This document shows, piece after piece, positions 34,575 through 44,700 of a DNA stretch of 64,000 nt. The DNA is taken from NCBI GenBank assembly GCA_936450465.1, contig OW388291.1, forward strand, positions 31,720,656-31,784,655, written 5' to 3'. A model generated the notes under the pieces. It had not been told where the DNA came from. It ran no database searches and was given only the letters and a program-made list of their open reading frames with translations. The stretch is from Gibbula magus (taxonomy: Eukaryota > Mollusca > Gastropoda > Trochida > Trochidae). A program made the translations under genes and the position numbers. Every line of letters starts with the position of its first letter. Positions within the stretch are counted from its first letter, which is position 1.

Positions 34575-37500
34575 ACAAACTCCGCCATGGCCGGTCCCAA
34601 GCCCGGATGAGAAAGGAGGAGGGTTGTACGTAGGGTCAGCAACTCTCCTACTTAAAAAAAACAGCCGCTACAGAAACCAAAACCAAAGACCCTAATATCG
34701 GAAGAAGATACTACGTCATTCAGGCAACTGAAACTATGACGGATGACAGCCAAACCCACCAGGAAGCTGGCACCCCGAGGACAGACATCCTTCGTCCAAA
34801 ATCAACTTGTAAAATTGGCTGCTGGATTGTGCGGACAATCTACCAGACAGGAAAACTCGCTCAAGTAACGAGAGAAATTGACAGCTACAACATCCAGCTG
34901 CTTGGAGTGAGTGAAACCAGTTTGACAGGAAACGGCTCACAAAAATTGGGATCAGGACATCACATACTGTACTCTGGAAGAGCAGATAGCCATCATAGCA
35001 GAGGAGTAGCCATTTTAACATCAAACAATGTACATAAGAGCCTTCTTGAATGAAAACCAATAAATGAAAGAATTATCCGGGCAAGATAAAACTCTTCATA
35101 CACCAAGTTAACAACAATAGTCTGCTACGTACCAACAGACAAGGTTGATGAAGCAAAAAAGGCCTTCTACAAAAAGAAGTCTACAGAACACCAGTATATG
35201 ATTTGCTACTCATCATGGGAGACTTCAATGCAAAGGTGGGCTCAGAGAACAGAGGAAAGGAGAACATCATGGGTAGACAGGGGGCAGGTACCTAAAACAG
35301 CAATGGTGAGAGACTAACAACATTGTCAGGAAAATAACCTAGTAATTCGAGGAACACTGTTTGCACATGTGGGAAGCGACCATAGATTGGTACTGTCAAA
35401 AGTCAAACTCAAGCTAAGGAAAGTCAAGAGGAAGTCTCAGAGGCCACCACAAGTCAATATAGAGAAATTGAATATCCTACCTTCAAGAAACGATTCCAGA
35501 TAGAACTAAAGAACAGCTTCTTTGTACTTCAAGATCAAGACAAAATTGAACTACAAGAGTTTAATTCAGTATTACTAGAAGCAGGGAAAGAACGTCTTGG
35601 CCCTAAAAGGAGAAAGAAGAAAGGATGGATAAGGGAGATAACCTGGAAAATGATATCAAAGATAAAAGAACAGAAGAAGAAAATCCTCAACACCAAATCA
35701 AAGAGACAGAAAGAACAGTTGAAAAAAGGGTACAAAACTCCAGACAAACAGGTTAAAAGGAGGGCAAGATCGGACAAGCAAGCCCACGAAGAGCAACTGG
35801 CAGATGAAGCAGAAATAGCAGCATCCAATCAAGATATGAAGACATTGTATGGTTTGACAAGAAGCCTCTCAGGTAGGAACCAAACATCAACACCACCTGT
35901 CAAAAACAAACAAGGGCATACAATAATCAAAGAGGGAGATATCTTGAACTGCTGGAGAGAACACTTTGAGAAAGTACTGAACAGGGAAGACCCGTATATG
36001 GAAGCAAACATTCTGCCTGCAAATGATACCCTGGACATTAACACAGAACCGCCGACAGTATATGAGATCAAAATAGCAATCAAGATGCTGAAGAATGGGA
36101 AATCACCAGGAATGGACCAGATCCATGCAGAAATGCTCAAAGCAGAAGAAAATTTAACACCGACACTGCTCACAAACATCCTTGATACCATTTGAGAAAC
36201 AGAACAACCGCCCGATGCCTGGAAGACAGGCCTTATTGTCAAGCTACCCAAGAAAGAAGACCTTACCAACTTCGACAACTGGCGAGGAATTATGCTGCTC
36301 TCCAATACAGGCAAAGTCCTAAGTCGAGTGATCCTCAATAGACTGGCAACAACAGTGGATCCTTTAATGCGTAAAGAGCAAGCCGGCTTTAGGAAAGGAA
36401 AATCATGCACAAACCAGATATTTACTCTGAGACAGATTATCGAGTAGAGCAACGAATGGAACGCTACAGTCTACGCCAACTACATATACTTCTCCAAGGC
36501 ATTCGACAGTGTCAACAGAACAGCTCTGTGGAGACTCATTGGACACTATAGAATACCAGACAAGATAACCTCGATAATCAAGATGTTGTACACAAACTTA
36601 AGTGCAAGAGTGGATCTGTGGATCCAGTCTGAGTGAAGAGATTAAACTAAGAACAGGTGTTAGACAGGGCTGTCTCCTATCTCCGATTATCTTCACACTT
36701 TGCATCGACTGGCTGATAAAGGAGACCACAAGGAATGTGGACAGAGGAATCAGTTGGACCTTCAACAAAAGCCTAGAGGACCTTGACTTTGCTGACGACA
36801 TCTCCCTCCTATCCCACCACTTCAGCGACATGAAAATGAAGAAAATGTCCTTGCTACCACAGGAAGCCAAATATGCCTGAAAGTCAATGCCAACAAAACA
36901 AAGGCTATGAAGATCAATGGTAAAGCCACAGAAGGTATTAAACTTGAAGGAACTATCTTTGAAAAAGTCCAGGAGTTAACCTACCTTGGAAGTAGGATAA
37001 CTGCCAGTGGAAACTCAGAGGCAGATCGGATAGGAAAGGCAAGATATGCGTTTCTGACGTTAAGGAACATCTGGAAGTCCAACAGGATCAAGATAAAGAC
37101 CAAGCTGAAAATATTCAAATCAACATCCTTGGAGTCCTTTTATATGGTGCGGAATACTGGAAAGTCACACAGAGCATCAGCAACAAACTTGATGTATTTC
37201 AAACCAGATGCCTTCGTCGAATACTGCGTATTTACTGGCCAAACACCATCTCCAATGAAGAGCTGTACAAGCGGACATACCCCACACCCTTGTCCCTGGT
37301 AATAAAGATGAGAAAGTGGCGGTACATTGGGCACATACTCAGGATGCAAACAGATACCATCCAACGAGTTGCAATGAGATGGACACCACAAGGGAAGAAA
37401 ACCGAGGAAGACCGAGGGAAACATGGAGACGATCAGTTGAGAAGGAAATGAAAGAACAAGGATGGACATGGGATCAGATACAGAAAGGGGCTCAGGACCG

Positions 37501-37620
37501 GTCATATTGGAGATCTTTGGAAGAGGCCTTATGTGCCCAGAGCACGAAGAGGATTAAGTAAGGATATTTCAACTTGATAAACACAAGCGCACAGTTGTTG
37601 AAAAATAAAAACAATAAGAA
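34575..37620 (+). mobile_element. Decayed APE-type LINE retrotransposon, RTE-like
   Basis: The leader contains CCATGGCCGGTCCCAAGCCC. The coding part starts at 34736 with the endonuclease N-terminus (VRTIYQTGKLAQVTREID, LLGVSETSLTGNG). The endonuclease motifs MGDFNAKVG (35215) and SDHRLV (about 35376) follow. The reverse transcriptase shows KNGKSPGMDQIHAEML (36090-36140), EQAGFRKGKSCTNQI (about 36377-36420), a GVRQGCLLSP motif (about 36657-36686), the catalytic FADD at 36788-36799 and a C-terminal GRPRETWRR...WRSLEEALCAQ ending at 37561. Successive parts lie in different frames with several in-frame stops (for example at 35051, 36193 and 36446), so it is dead. The RTE assignment is my judgement from the C-terminal style; another APE-type clade is possible. 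Confidence 0.88.
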
Positions 37621-37976
37621 CTGAAGCCATTCTTCGGCGCTGCGACTGGGGGAAACTTCGCTGTTATGTGTTACTATGTGAATACTCTTTGATCAGTTTA
37701 TGTCTTTCATTATTAAAAAGTTGTAAAATTAGGTACAATATAGAGTGTTTTGATTTCACGTAATGCAAACAAACAAGATGGCGACAGAATCCTTCCTTTT
37801 GCAGCGTGTACAAAAAACGCACACCACCCTGCTCTAACACAACTTCCCAAAGGCAAGGGGCATAACTCTTAAGGAAAGCACCTCCACGAGCTTCTCAAAT
37901 TGTACATTCACAATCTCCAAGTTCCCAAATATCCTTCCTCCGCAAGACATATAACTGCACAAATCTCAACCATTGG
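37621..37976. other. Non-coding stretch between LINE and MITE
   Basis: No gene is supported. The AT-rich tail of the LINE fades out around 37620. AACTTCCCAAAGGCAAGGGG at about 37842 resembles an end of fold-back family 3. Confidence 0.4.
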
Positions 37977-38141
37977 TTGATTTAAGTCTTGCCGCATTGC
38001 TTTTACTTTATCGTGCTAACATAGTGGCGCGCTGCACTGAACAGCATAGTGGACTATGGTTCAATCGCACAGAAAAGTAAAGGAACTGCGGCAAGGCTTG
38101 CATTAGCAATTGATCGAGATTGGCGCGAGTTATTCTTTGTG
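37977..38141. mobile_element. Fold-back MITE family 3
   Basis: TTGATTTAAGTCTTGCCGCA with TTGCTTTTACTTTATCGTG pairs with AGTAAAGGAACTGCGGCAAG then GCTTGCATTAGCAATTGATC on the right arm. The loop carries CTAACATAGTGGCGCGCTGC. Confidence 0.8.
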
Positions 38142-38189
38142 TAGAGAAGTTGACACACATATTGCTGCAAATCGAATGAAAACCAGCAA

Positions 38190-38925
38190 TTGCCTTATAC
38201 AAATATCTTGGTACCTACATTGACAATAAACTTTCGTTTGACTGAAACACTTAAGCCATCAACAAGAAGTGCCTACAGAGGCTATATTTCTTTTAAAACT
38301 AAGATCTAAGTTATTAAAAAAAATACGCCCTCATGTTATTGTTGTCTTATCCAAAGTTTTTTTTATCTTTTTTAATAGTGTGTGGTTTGGAAACCTCTCA
38401 GTTAAAAACAGGACTTGTCTGCACAAACAAATTTAACGTAGCTTACAAAGTCGCACCATCTCAATTTGACAATTTATAATCAGTATATATAACAGATGTG
38501 TTCATACGCTTGCCACAAAGATACTCAGATAGCAGTCACTTTCTCCACAAAGAGTAGGGCCTACTCCCTGCTACCATACGGCCGCCGTTATAGACTCCCC
38601 CTGTACAGAACTGTCCGTGCCCAGAAGTCTTACCTGCCTAGTAGCATCAAACTGATGAACTTTCAGCACAAGGGCTGTGATAAATGACTGTTCTCAAAAT
38701 ATGCAATCATAATCTTAACATATTTATTTTTATGAGTGTCCCTACTTTTTACGTAGCATCAATGCACTTGTCTCAAACATGTATTTTCCATACCTTTTTA
38801 TTTTGTCTTCTGCTCTTGATTTATATATTTGTCAATTCTGAGATGTACTCTTAATAATAATACTCTTATAAATGTAAGACAAATTCCCCCAAAGGGTAAT
38901 AAAGTATACTATTATATTATCTTAT
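38190..38925 (+). pseudogene. 3' remnant of a second LINE
   Basis: YKYLGTYIDNKLSFD is encoded at about 38197-38241 and a frame at 38496-38684 ends GRRYRLPLYRTVRAQKSY then LPSSIKLMN. These are the C-terminal region of CR1/L2/Jockey-group reverse transcriptase polyproteins. The intervening part carries stops and frameshifts. The downstream segment ends in GGGTAATAAAGTATACTAT, a typical 3' tail with short AT repeats. Clade is uncertain. Confidence 0.7.
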
Positions 38926-38997
38926 GGGGAACGACCACTATGACTCGTGTATGATGTACTTTACAGGTGTACTTTGTATTATGTCTACTTCACTGAA

Positions 38998-39186
38998 ACC
39001 AGTCTGATTAAAATCGACCCTGTTCCGAGGAATAAATTATGCAAATAAGTGCATCTACCGGGACACGATCTGATAGACCCTTCTCTACAGGAGATGAAAA
39101 CCTCACGATAAACGCGTTCGTAACCTAGTAGAGTTCTTATTTTGCGATTTTCATTCCTCGGAATACGGTTGATTTGAATCAGACAG
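38998..39186. mobile_element. Fold-back MITE family 4, second copy
   Basis: CAGTCTGATTAAAATCGACC with TGTTCCGAGGAAT pairs with ATTCCTCGGAATACGGTTGA then TTTGAATCAGAC. Same family as 34105-34297. Confidence 0.85.
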
Positions 39187-39214
39187 AAAAGCAAATCTAG
39201 GCTCCGTTCCATAA

Positions 39215-39413
39215 CATCGAACGCTTATAATCGCTCATTGATCGTTCAATGTAGCGCATTCTCTCCTGAACGACAATGTGCGATTCCTCGAGGTTTGCTC
39301 GCTTTGCTACGTAGCGCTACATTGAGCAATCGCGTTGAAGAGAGGTTTAAAAGTAATCACTCATTGATTACCCAATTTATTTTAAATGTGCTCTTGAACA
39401 TGGCCCGCCCATG
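39215..39413 (-). mobile_element. Fold-back element, uninterrupted copy of the MULE host repeat
   Basis: GTAGCGCATTCTCTCCTGAA, GAGGTTTGCTCGCTTTGCTA and GTAGCGCTACATTGAGCAAT are shared, in opposite orientation, with the repeat at 46552-47275. Here the sequence runs through GCTACGTAGC without the 560-bp insertion present there, so it serves as an empty-site reference. Confidence 0.8.
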
Positions 39414-40072
39414 ATTATGATTGAACGGTCTGAAATTCAATCTCCTCAGAGGCTCCCCGAAAACTTTATTCAAAACCCATGTCTAGAACCGTCTCCTGTA
39501 CGAACTTCAAGAACTTTGAGCAGGATATTTTAGGGTTCATCAACTTTTACAATTTTACGAAAGGGGGGTTATCAGGTTATCAATTATGGGCATAATCAAT
39601 GTTTAGTTCATCTTACATACATGTATCTTCTCTGCATTTGATTTGATATTTAGATCACTTCGTTTCAAGTACTGCAGAGGAGAAATTTCGTAATGAAAAG
39701 TATGAACCCATCTTGTAAGCTGGGGAACGTATTAAAACGAATTGATTGCCATGCAAACATCATGGAACCAGTTTATCTTATATCGTACCTACTTTTCCTC
39801 GCCTGGGTGCATTTATCAGTGTATAGAGGTGACAGAAGAAGACATGTTTCTAATAAAGTCGTGAATGTTTTCAAGTGTATAAAGTTTACACAACCCTCCT
39901 AGCCTACCCAGGTGTTCATAAACAGATTTATATCGTGGAGGAGTCGAATTTACTACAATGCGATCACCAGTTGTTGATAAGAAAGGAAAAAGACAGGACT
40001 CCAGCAACGCCCTTGCAGTATTCCTAGTTCGCATACAAAGTTGTTTCAAGACAAGAGACACACGACAAACTC
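39414..40072. other. Non-coding stretch
   Basis: No recognised gene or repeat. Only short chance frames. Confidence 0.45.
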
Positions 40073-40432
40073 TTAAAGGTGATGTAGCACGTTTTGTCGC
40101 TCAAATAAGTCAATGAAATGTATTTGAAAAGTAAGTTCACAAATTGTAAAAAATCCTTCTCTCTTCGGAAAATCAAGTTAAAAATGAGTGTACATGGCTC
40201 AGTAAATCCATGGGGATCGTTTTTTCATTTGAAATAATAAAATGTGTCCACAATAAAATGGCCGCCATGCTATTTTTGCTTTATACGCAACACCGTTATT
40301 ACTACTACGGATAATTGGTTTGTGTAATAGGATGGTTTACCCTCTAAAGTAAATTTAAATGGCACAAACAACCATTATAAATAGGAAATTTGAAAAAATA
40401 CATTTTGAAAAACCTGCTACTGCCCCTTTAAA
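40073..40432. mobile_element. TTAA-flanked MITE family 1, complete copy
   Basis: It begins TTAAAGGTGATGTAGCACG and ends CTGCTACTGCCCCTTTAA, with AAAATGGCCGCCATGCTAT inside. A second element starting AAAGGGGCAGTATAACCAGA abuts it at 40430 and shares the terminal bases but not the interior. Confidence 0.85.
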
Positions 40433-40669
40433 GGGGCAGTATAACCAGAGCATATTTTGATAAATGGAATGAATAAATACATTTTTAGTTTTATGCTATT
40501 GCTGCATATCAAAATAATATTCTGAGCAATTTGTTTGAAATGTGTGTGTTTTTTATGCAATTAATGAATTAGTCTTAGCTTTTACCCAGTCTCATGAAAA
40601 TCATATCATAAGTAAGTTGCACTACAAGAAACAATATAATATTTACATATTATGTAGGGGCTGATTTTA

Positions 40670-40955
40670 GGTGAGGAGAGGTGAAGTGATCTGGGGTTCA
40701 ACGCCCAGACGCCGCTTTCATGTTTCACTTATAACACGGCTACTAGCAATGCTGCATTATGGTTGCAACACCATGTGGCTATGCATGACGGTGAAACCTG
40801 CGAGCATCGGCTGGAACTAGCGAACCATGGGTGGTACTACGCTGAAAACCTTACTGCATGTAGAACAGTTCTCTACTGCAGACTGGCGGGATACAAACCC
40901 CGGATCCTTTGATCCGAAGCCGGGCGCGCAAACCACTGCGCTATCCAGCCCGGAT
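40670..40955 (-). repeat. Intact tRNA-derived SINE with 9-bp target duplication
   Basis: CTGATTTTA flanks both sides (40661-40669 and 40956-40964). On the minus strand the tRNA-like head (GGCTGGATAGCGCAGTGGTT) precedes the body with GAGAACTGTTCTACATGCAG, ACCCATGGTTCGCTAGTTCC and ATAGCCACATGGTG, then a GCGGCGTCTGGGCGTTGAAC tail and CTCACC. It is the best preserved insertion of this family in the window. Confidence 0.9.
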
Positions 40956-41216
40956 CTGATTTTAACCAGACTGCTTTTTACTCCTTAAATTTTTTTCTCC
41001 GTAAAATGTTCCCTGTCGTGCTATCCTTTGACAGCAATGAGCTTAAAAATAGATGATGGGGGATGATGTTCTCAAAGTCTTAATTTAAAAATGAAATGAT
41101 GGTATGATTATAATTGTATTTTTTAGAATAACTTTCTACTTTGCATATGAACTAAAACGTTTGTAAATATATTTAAAGGCATACCATGTAAACGATTTCT
41201 ATTTTGAACAGTTAAT

Positions 41217-41286
41217 CGAATCAGCTAATCAGCTTAGTAAGATAAAGATACGACTCATTTTTATCCTCGACGCAGTGTCCCTTTAA
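41217..41286. mobile_element. Partial TTAA-flanked MITE family 2
   Basis: Only the right-hand portion is present: CAGCTTAGTAAGATAAAGAT to CTCGACGCAGTGTCCCTTTAA. It matches the right ends of the copies at 17212 and 14156. Confidence 0.8.
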
Positions 41287-41639
41287 TGTTATATTTCTTT
41301 TTGATAAATTTGAATAATTTTCTATCAAATTGAAATAGTTTCATATTTATATATATATTGATTAAAATTAATGTTATTGAGATGAGACAAATTTATTCAA
41401 GAAAGACAAGTACACATTTGTGACAGCAAATTAAAAAAATACACACTGGGTTTGAACTATAACATTATTAAACTGATAAATTTCTTTTAAGATAAAAAAA
41501 TCCTTTCCAATTTGAAAAACAAAATCCTTTAAATATCTATCTTTAACTTACAAATATTGGCACAGTTTATACGCCCACTCTGATTTAAGGTAGAGACAAG
41601 CCAAGGTCTCAATAAATTTAGGCGTGGGTATGAAGCAGG

Positions 41640-41647
41640 TATTTAAG
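41640..41647 (+). promoter_or_regulatory. TATA-like box of the Ly6-repeat gene
   Basis: TATTTAAG lies 47 nt upstream of the start codon at 41694, leaving room for a transcription start near 41670 and a short leader. Sequence match and spacing only. Confidence 0.45.
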
Positions 41648-41693
41648 AATATTATCTCATGTTGTCGACGAGCCCGTTAGCCACAACGCAGCC

Positions 41694-41742
41694 ATGATAC
41701 CCGTTCTTCAGGTGGTGGTTCTCGGATTAGTCACCTGGCAAG
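41694..41742 (+). CDS. Exon 1: signal peptide
   Basis: ATG at 41694 encodes MIPVLQVVVLGLVTWQ and ends in phase 1 at the donor GTAAAC. Joined to exon 2 the N-terminus continues VFLTNAAPLSPLTC; the hydrophobic core and AxA-like NAA suggest cleavage near residue 22. The start is chosen because it opens the signal peptide and follows a TATA-like box. Confidence 0.85.
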
Positions 41743-44700
41743 GTAAACCACTGTTTGTTCATAGGCGAGAATTTAATGACATTATATAATTTTGGAATTA
41801 AAACTACACAATGTAACTCAATATTTTGAGTTGTCCAATATTGTCCAATATATACTTTTACGGTTATAGAAAATCTGGAACCAACACCAGTTTGCGGTGA
41901 CCCCATTAACGTAATATATTGATACAATTTGGGAGGTTTTTTAAAAAAAAAGGGATCTGATTCTATGTTTTTTGCTATAAACAAGGGTTTTAAGGGTTTA
42001 AAATTGTGCTGTTGTTATTTGTGGTGTGGAAGTTAGGCATGATGAGTTTGATTCTGGAACTAGGCCTCTATCATGTGAATCAATGTACATGTATATATAC
42101 TGTTGAAATTAAATTCAATAGATTTAAACGTTTAAAATTTACTTTTATTAATCTGAAAATGAAAATTGGTTTATTTTTCATAATTCTGAAACTATATTTC
42201 TACGATATAACCCAATGTTTGTTTGTTTTTGAATGGAGCTTTTAATGGAATCTGACAGTTTTGGATAGCCAAGATATTAATATGGTTTTCGTTTTGAAAT
42301 TTCATGTGCAGTAAACCATTCATTGCGTATGTAGTTATCTTTCAAAGACGTATGATCGTTGCGAGCCAGATATATACATTATTTCATGACCTTTGTTATT
42401 TCAAAGTATAATTTTATGATTTTGTTTTTAACTTTTTATGTGTAATAAATCGGTAGAATGTAGGTAGTCAATGTATTAAGTAAAACGTTCTTGGTCAACA
42501 AAATATCCGTAGTTTATTTATGTGTTCCACTTGTATATGCCCCTCAAAATCTTATATATCTTTAATATATGCATCCATCTTTAATATATGCATCCATCTT
42601 TAATACATGCATCCATCTTTAATATATGCATCCATCTTTAATATATGCATCCATCTTTAATATATGCATCAATCTTTAATATATGCATCCATAGGTGTCA
42701 GGGATTGGTTCACAGTTTTTATTTTATGTTCAGCTTCTTTTAATTGGTTCCCAGTTTTTAAAAATAGTAATTTTCTTTTAGAAATCAATTTCTTTAATTT
42801 TATGAGACCAATCGGTATCAAAATAATTATTCTTTCTTGGTTATTTTCCTTACTTTTATGGAAGAAATCGTGACCAATCGTTCTCCTTTTTAAAATTAAT
42901 TTTCGTAAAAAGAAGTCATGACCGATCGTTCTCCTTTTGGAATTAATTACCTTACTTTTATATAAGAAATCGTAACCGATTGTTATTAAAACAATTCAAC
43001 TTTTTAAAAATACAATTGCTTCAAAAATTAATTTCCTTTTTAAAAAATTAATTTCCTTACTATTATAGAAGAAATCGTGACCGATCGTTCTCCTTTTGGA
43101 ATTAATTACCTTACTTTTATACAAGAAGTCGTGACCGATCGTTATTAAAACAATTCACCTTTTAAAAAAAAAATAGAGTCACTGGCTCTGAAGCTCATCA
43201 GGAATCATGTTATTAATTATCCCTAGCTAAGGAAAAGATTAAGATATCACATAATAAGTCATTGCCCAGTCATCAAATTTATTATCAAAATTGGTTACAC
43301 ATTAATCCATATTCATTATAAATAATGTAGACCTTTGCAGTTTATTGTTTTACTTCTTATTTTTATTCTGGAATTATCAACATTTATTACATAATGAAAA
43401 AGAGCCCCTATTTGTTTCTAAAAAGCCTGTTTCTCATAGGCTCATAGTTTCATAGGCTCCTTTTCAATATTTAATTAATAAATTCTATTGAGCATCTGAG
43501 TGTAAGACTAAATCAGTAACACAGCAGAGAGGTAACCTGAAACCTCCGTGTATTAGCTGCTGTTAGCATCTCTGCCAGGGAGTTGTCACTCCCTAGGTCA
43601 ACACCTGCAATTACACAACATGCAGACCCTGGACTCACAGCCAGTTATGATATATAATAACAATTTGGTTTTCCCCATCTTCATTTATAAGAAGATGTGG
43701 TATCACAAACTCATGTAGCTAGTTTTAATAGTCTTATCTTACTTCATCACCAGTCATATTTAGTTCACATATCTAATGTAAAATAAAACATTTCTTAACC
43801 CATTTTAATTGTTTTCCTATGCATCCTGTCACAATATTCAGTTCACAGGCTATTCAATAGTTCTTATTTCAAATTGATTACATCAAACATGTCCATAATG
43901 TAGTATTACTCTTAAGCTGAAATATGAAGTGCACATAAAATCTCATTATCTTCCCAGCTCATTGAAATAGCTGTTTTAAGTAGCTATAGTTACCCCTGTG
44001 ATCCATATTTGGGGTCACAAAATCACCAAATCTACAATTTAGAATCCCCATTGGCCAAAGAGTCTGTACATAACATTTCAGCTTTCTAGAGCTTTTGGGA
44101 CTGGAGAAAAAGATGAAAAATGCGTTTTAGGGTGTGACCCCTGTGGCCCTCATTTGGGGTCACAGGGTTACCAAATCTACAATTTAGAATCCCCATTGGC
44201 CAAGGAGTCTGTACATGAAATTTCAGCTCTCTGGAGTCATTGGTTCCGGAGAAGAAGATGAAAATAGCTTTTAAGGTTATGACCCCTGGGGCCCTTATTT
44301 GGCGTCACAGGGTCATCAAATCTACAATTTAGAATCCCCATTGGCCAAGGAGTATGTACATACAATTTCAGCTCTCTAGAGTCATTGGTTCTGGAGAAGA
44401 AGTCGAAAAAGTGAAAAGTTTACGGACGGACGGACGGACGGATGGACGGACGCCATCCTACGCCATAAGCCCATCGGGCCTTTCCGGCCTGATGAGCTAA
44501 AAATACAATTGCTTCAAAAATCGATATGGCAGAGTTTTCGTATGTACATTACCTAGCTTGAACATCTTTTGGAATGTATCATTTCCTTGATTTTTTATGT
44601 GACTTGTACTTAGTATGGAATAGAAGTAACCCGTATGGTGGGTGTGTGCCGTTTAGGGTCCATTCAAGAGGTTGGTTCACATTTGGACCAAACATATTTC

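Noticed and set aside
35535..37505. Minus-strand frames of 97-207 codons over the LINE
   Set aside because: The + strand encodes the recognisable endonuclease and reverse transcriptase motifs; the minus frames are their complements.
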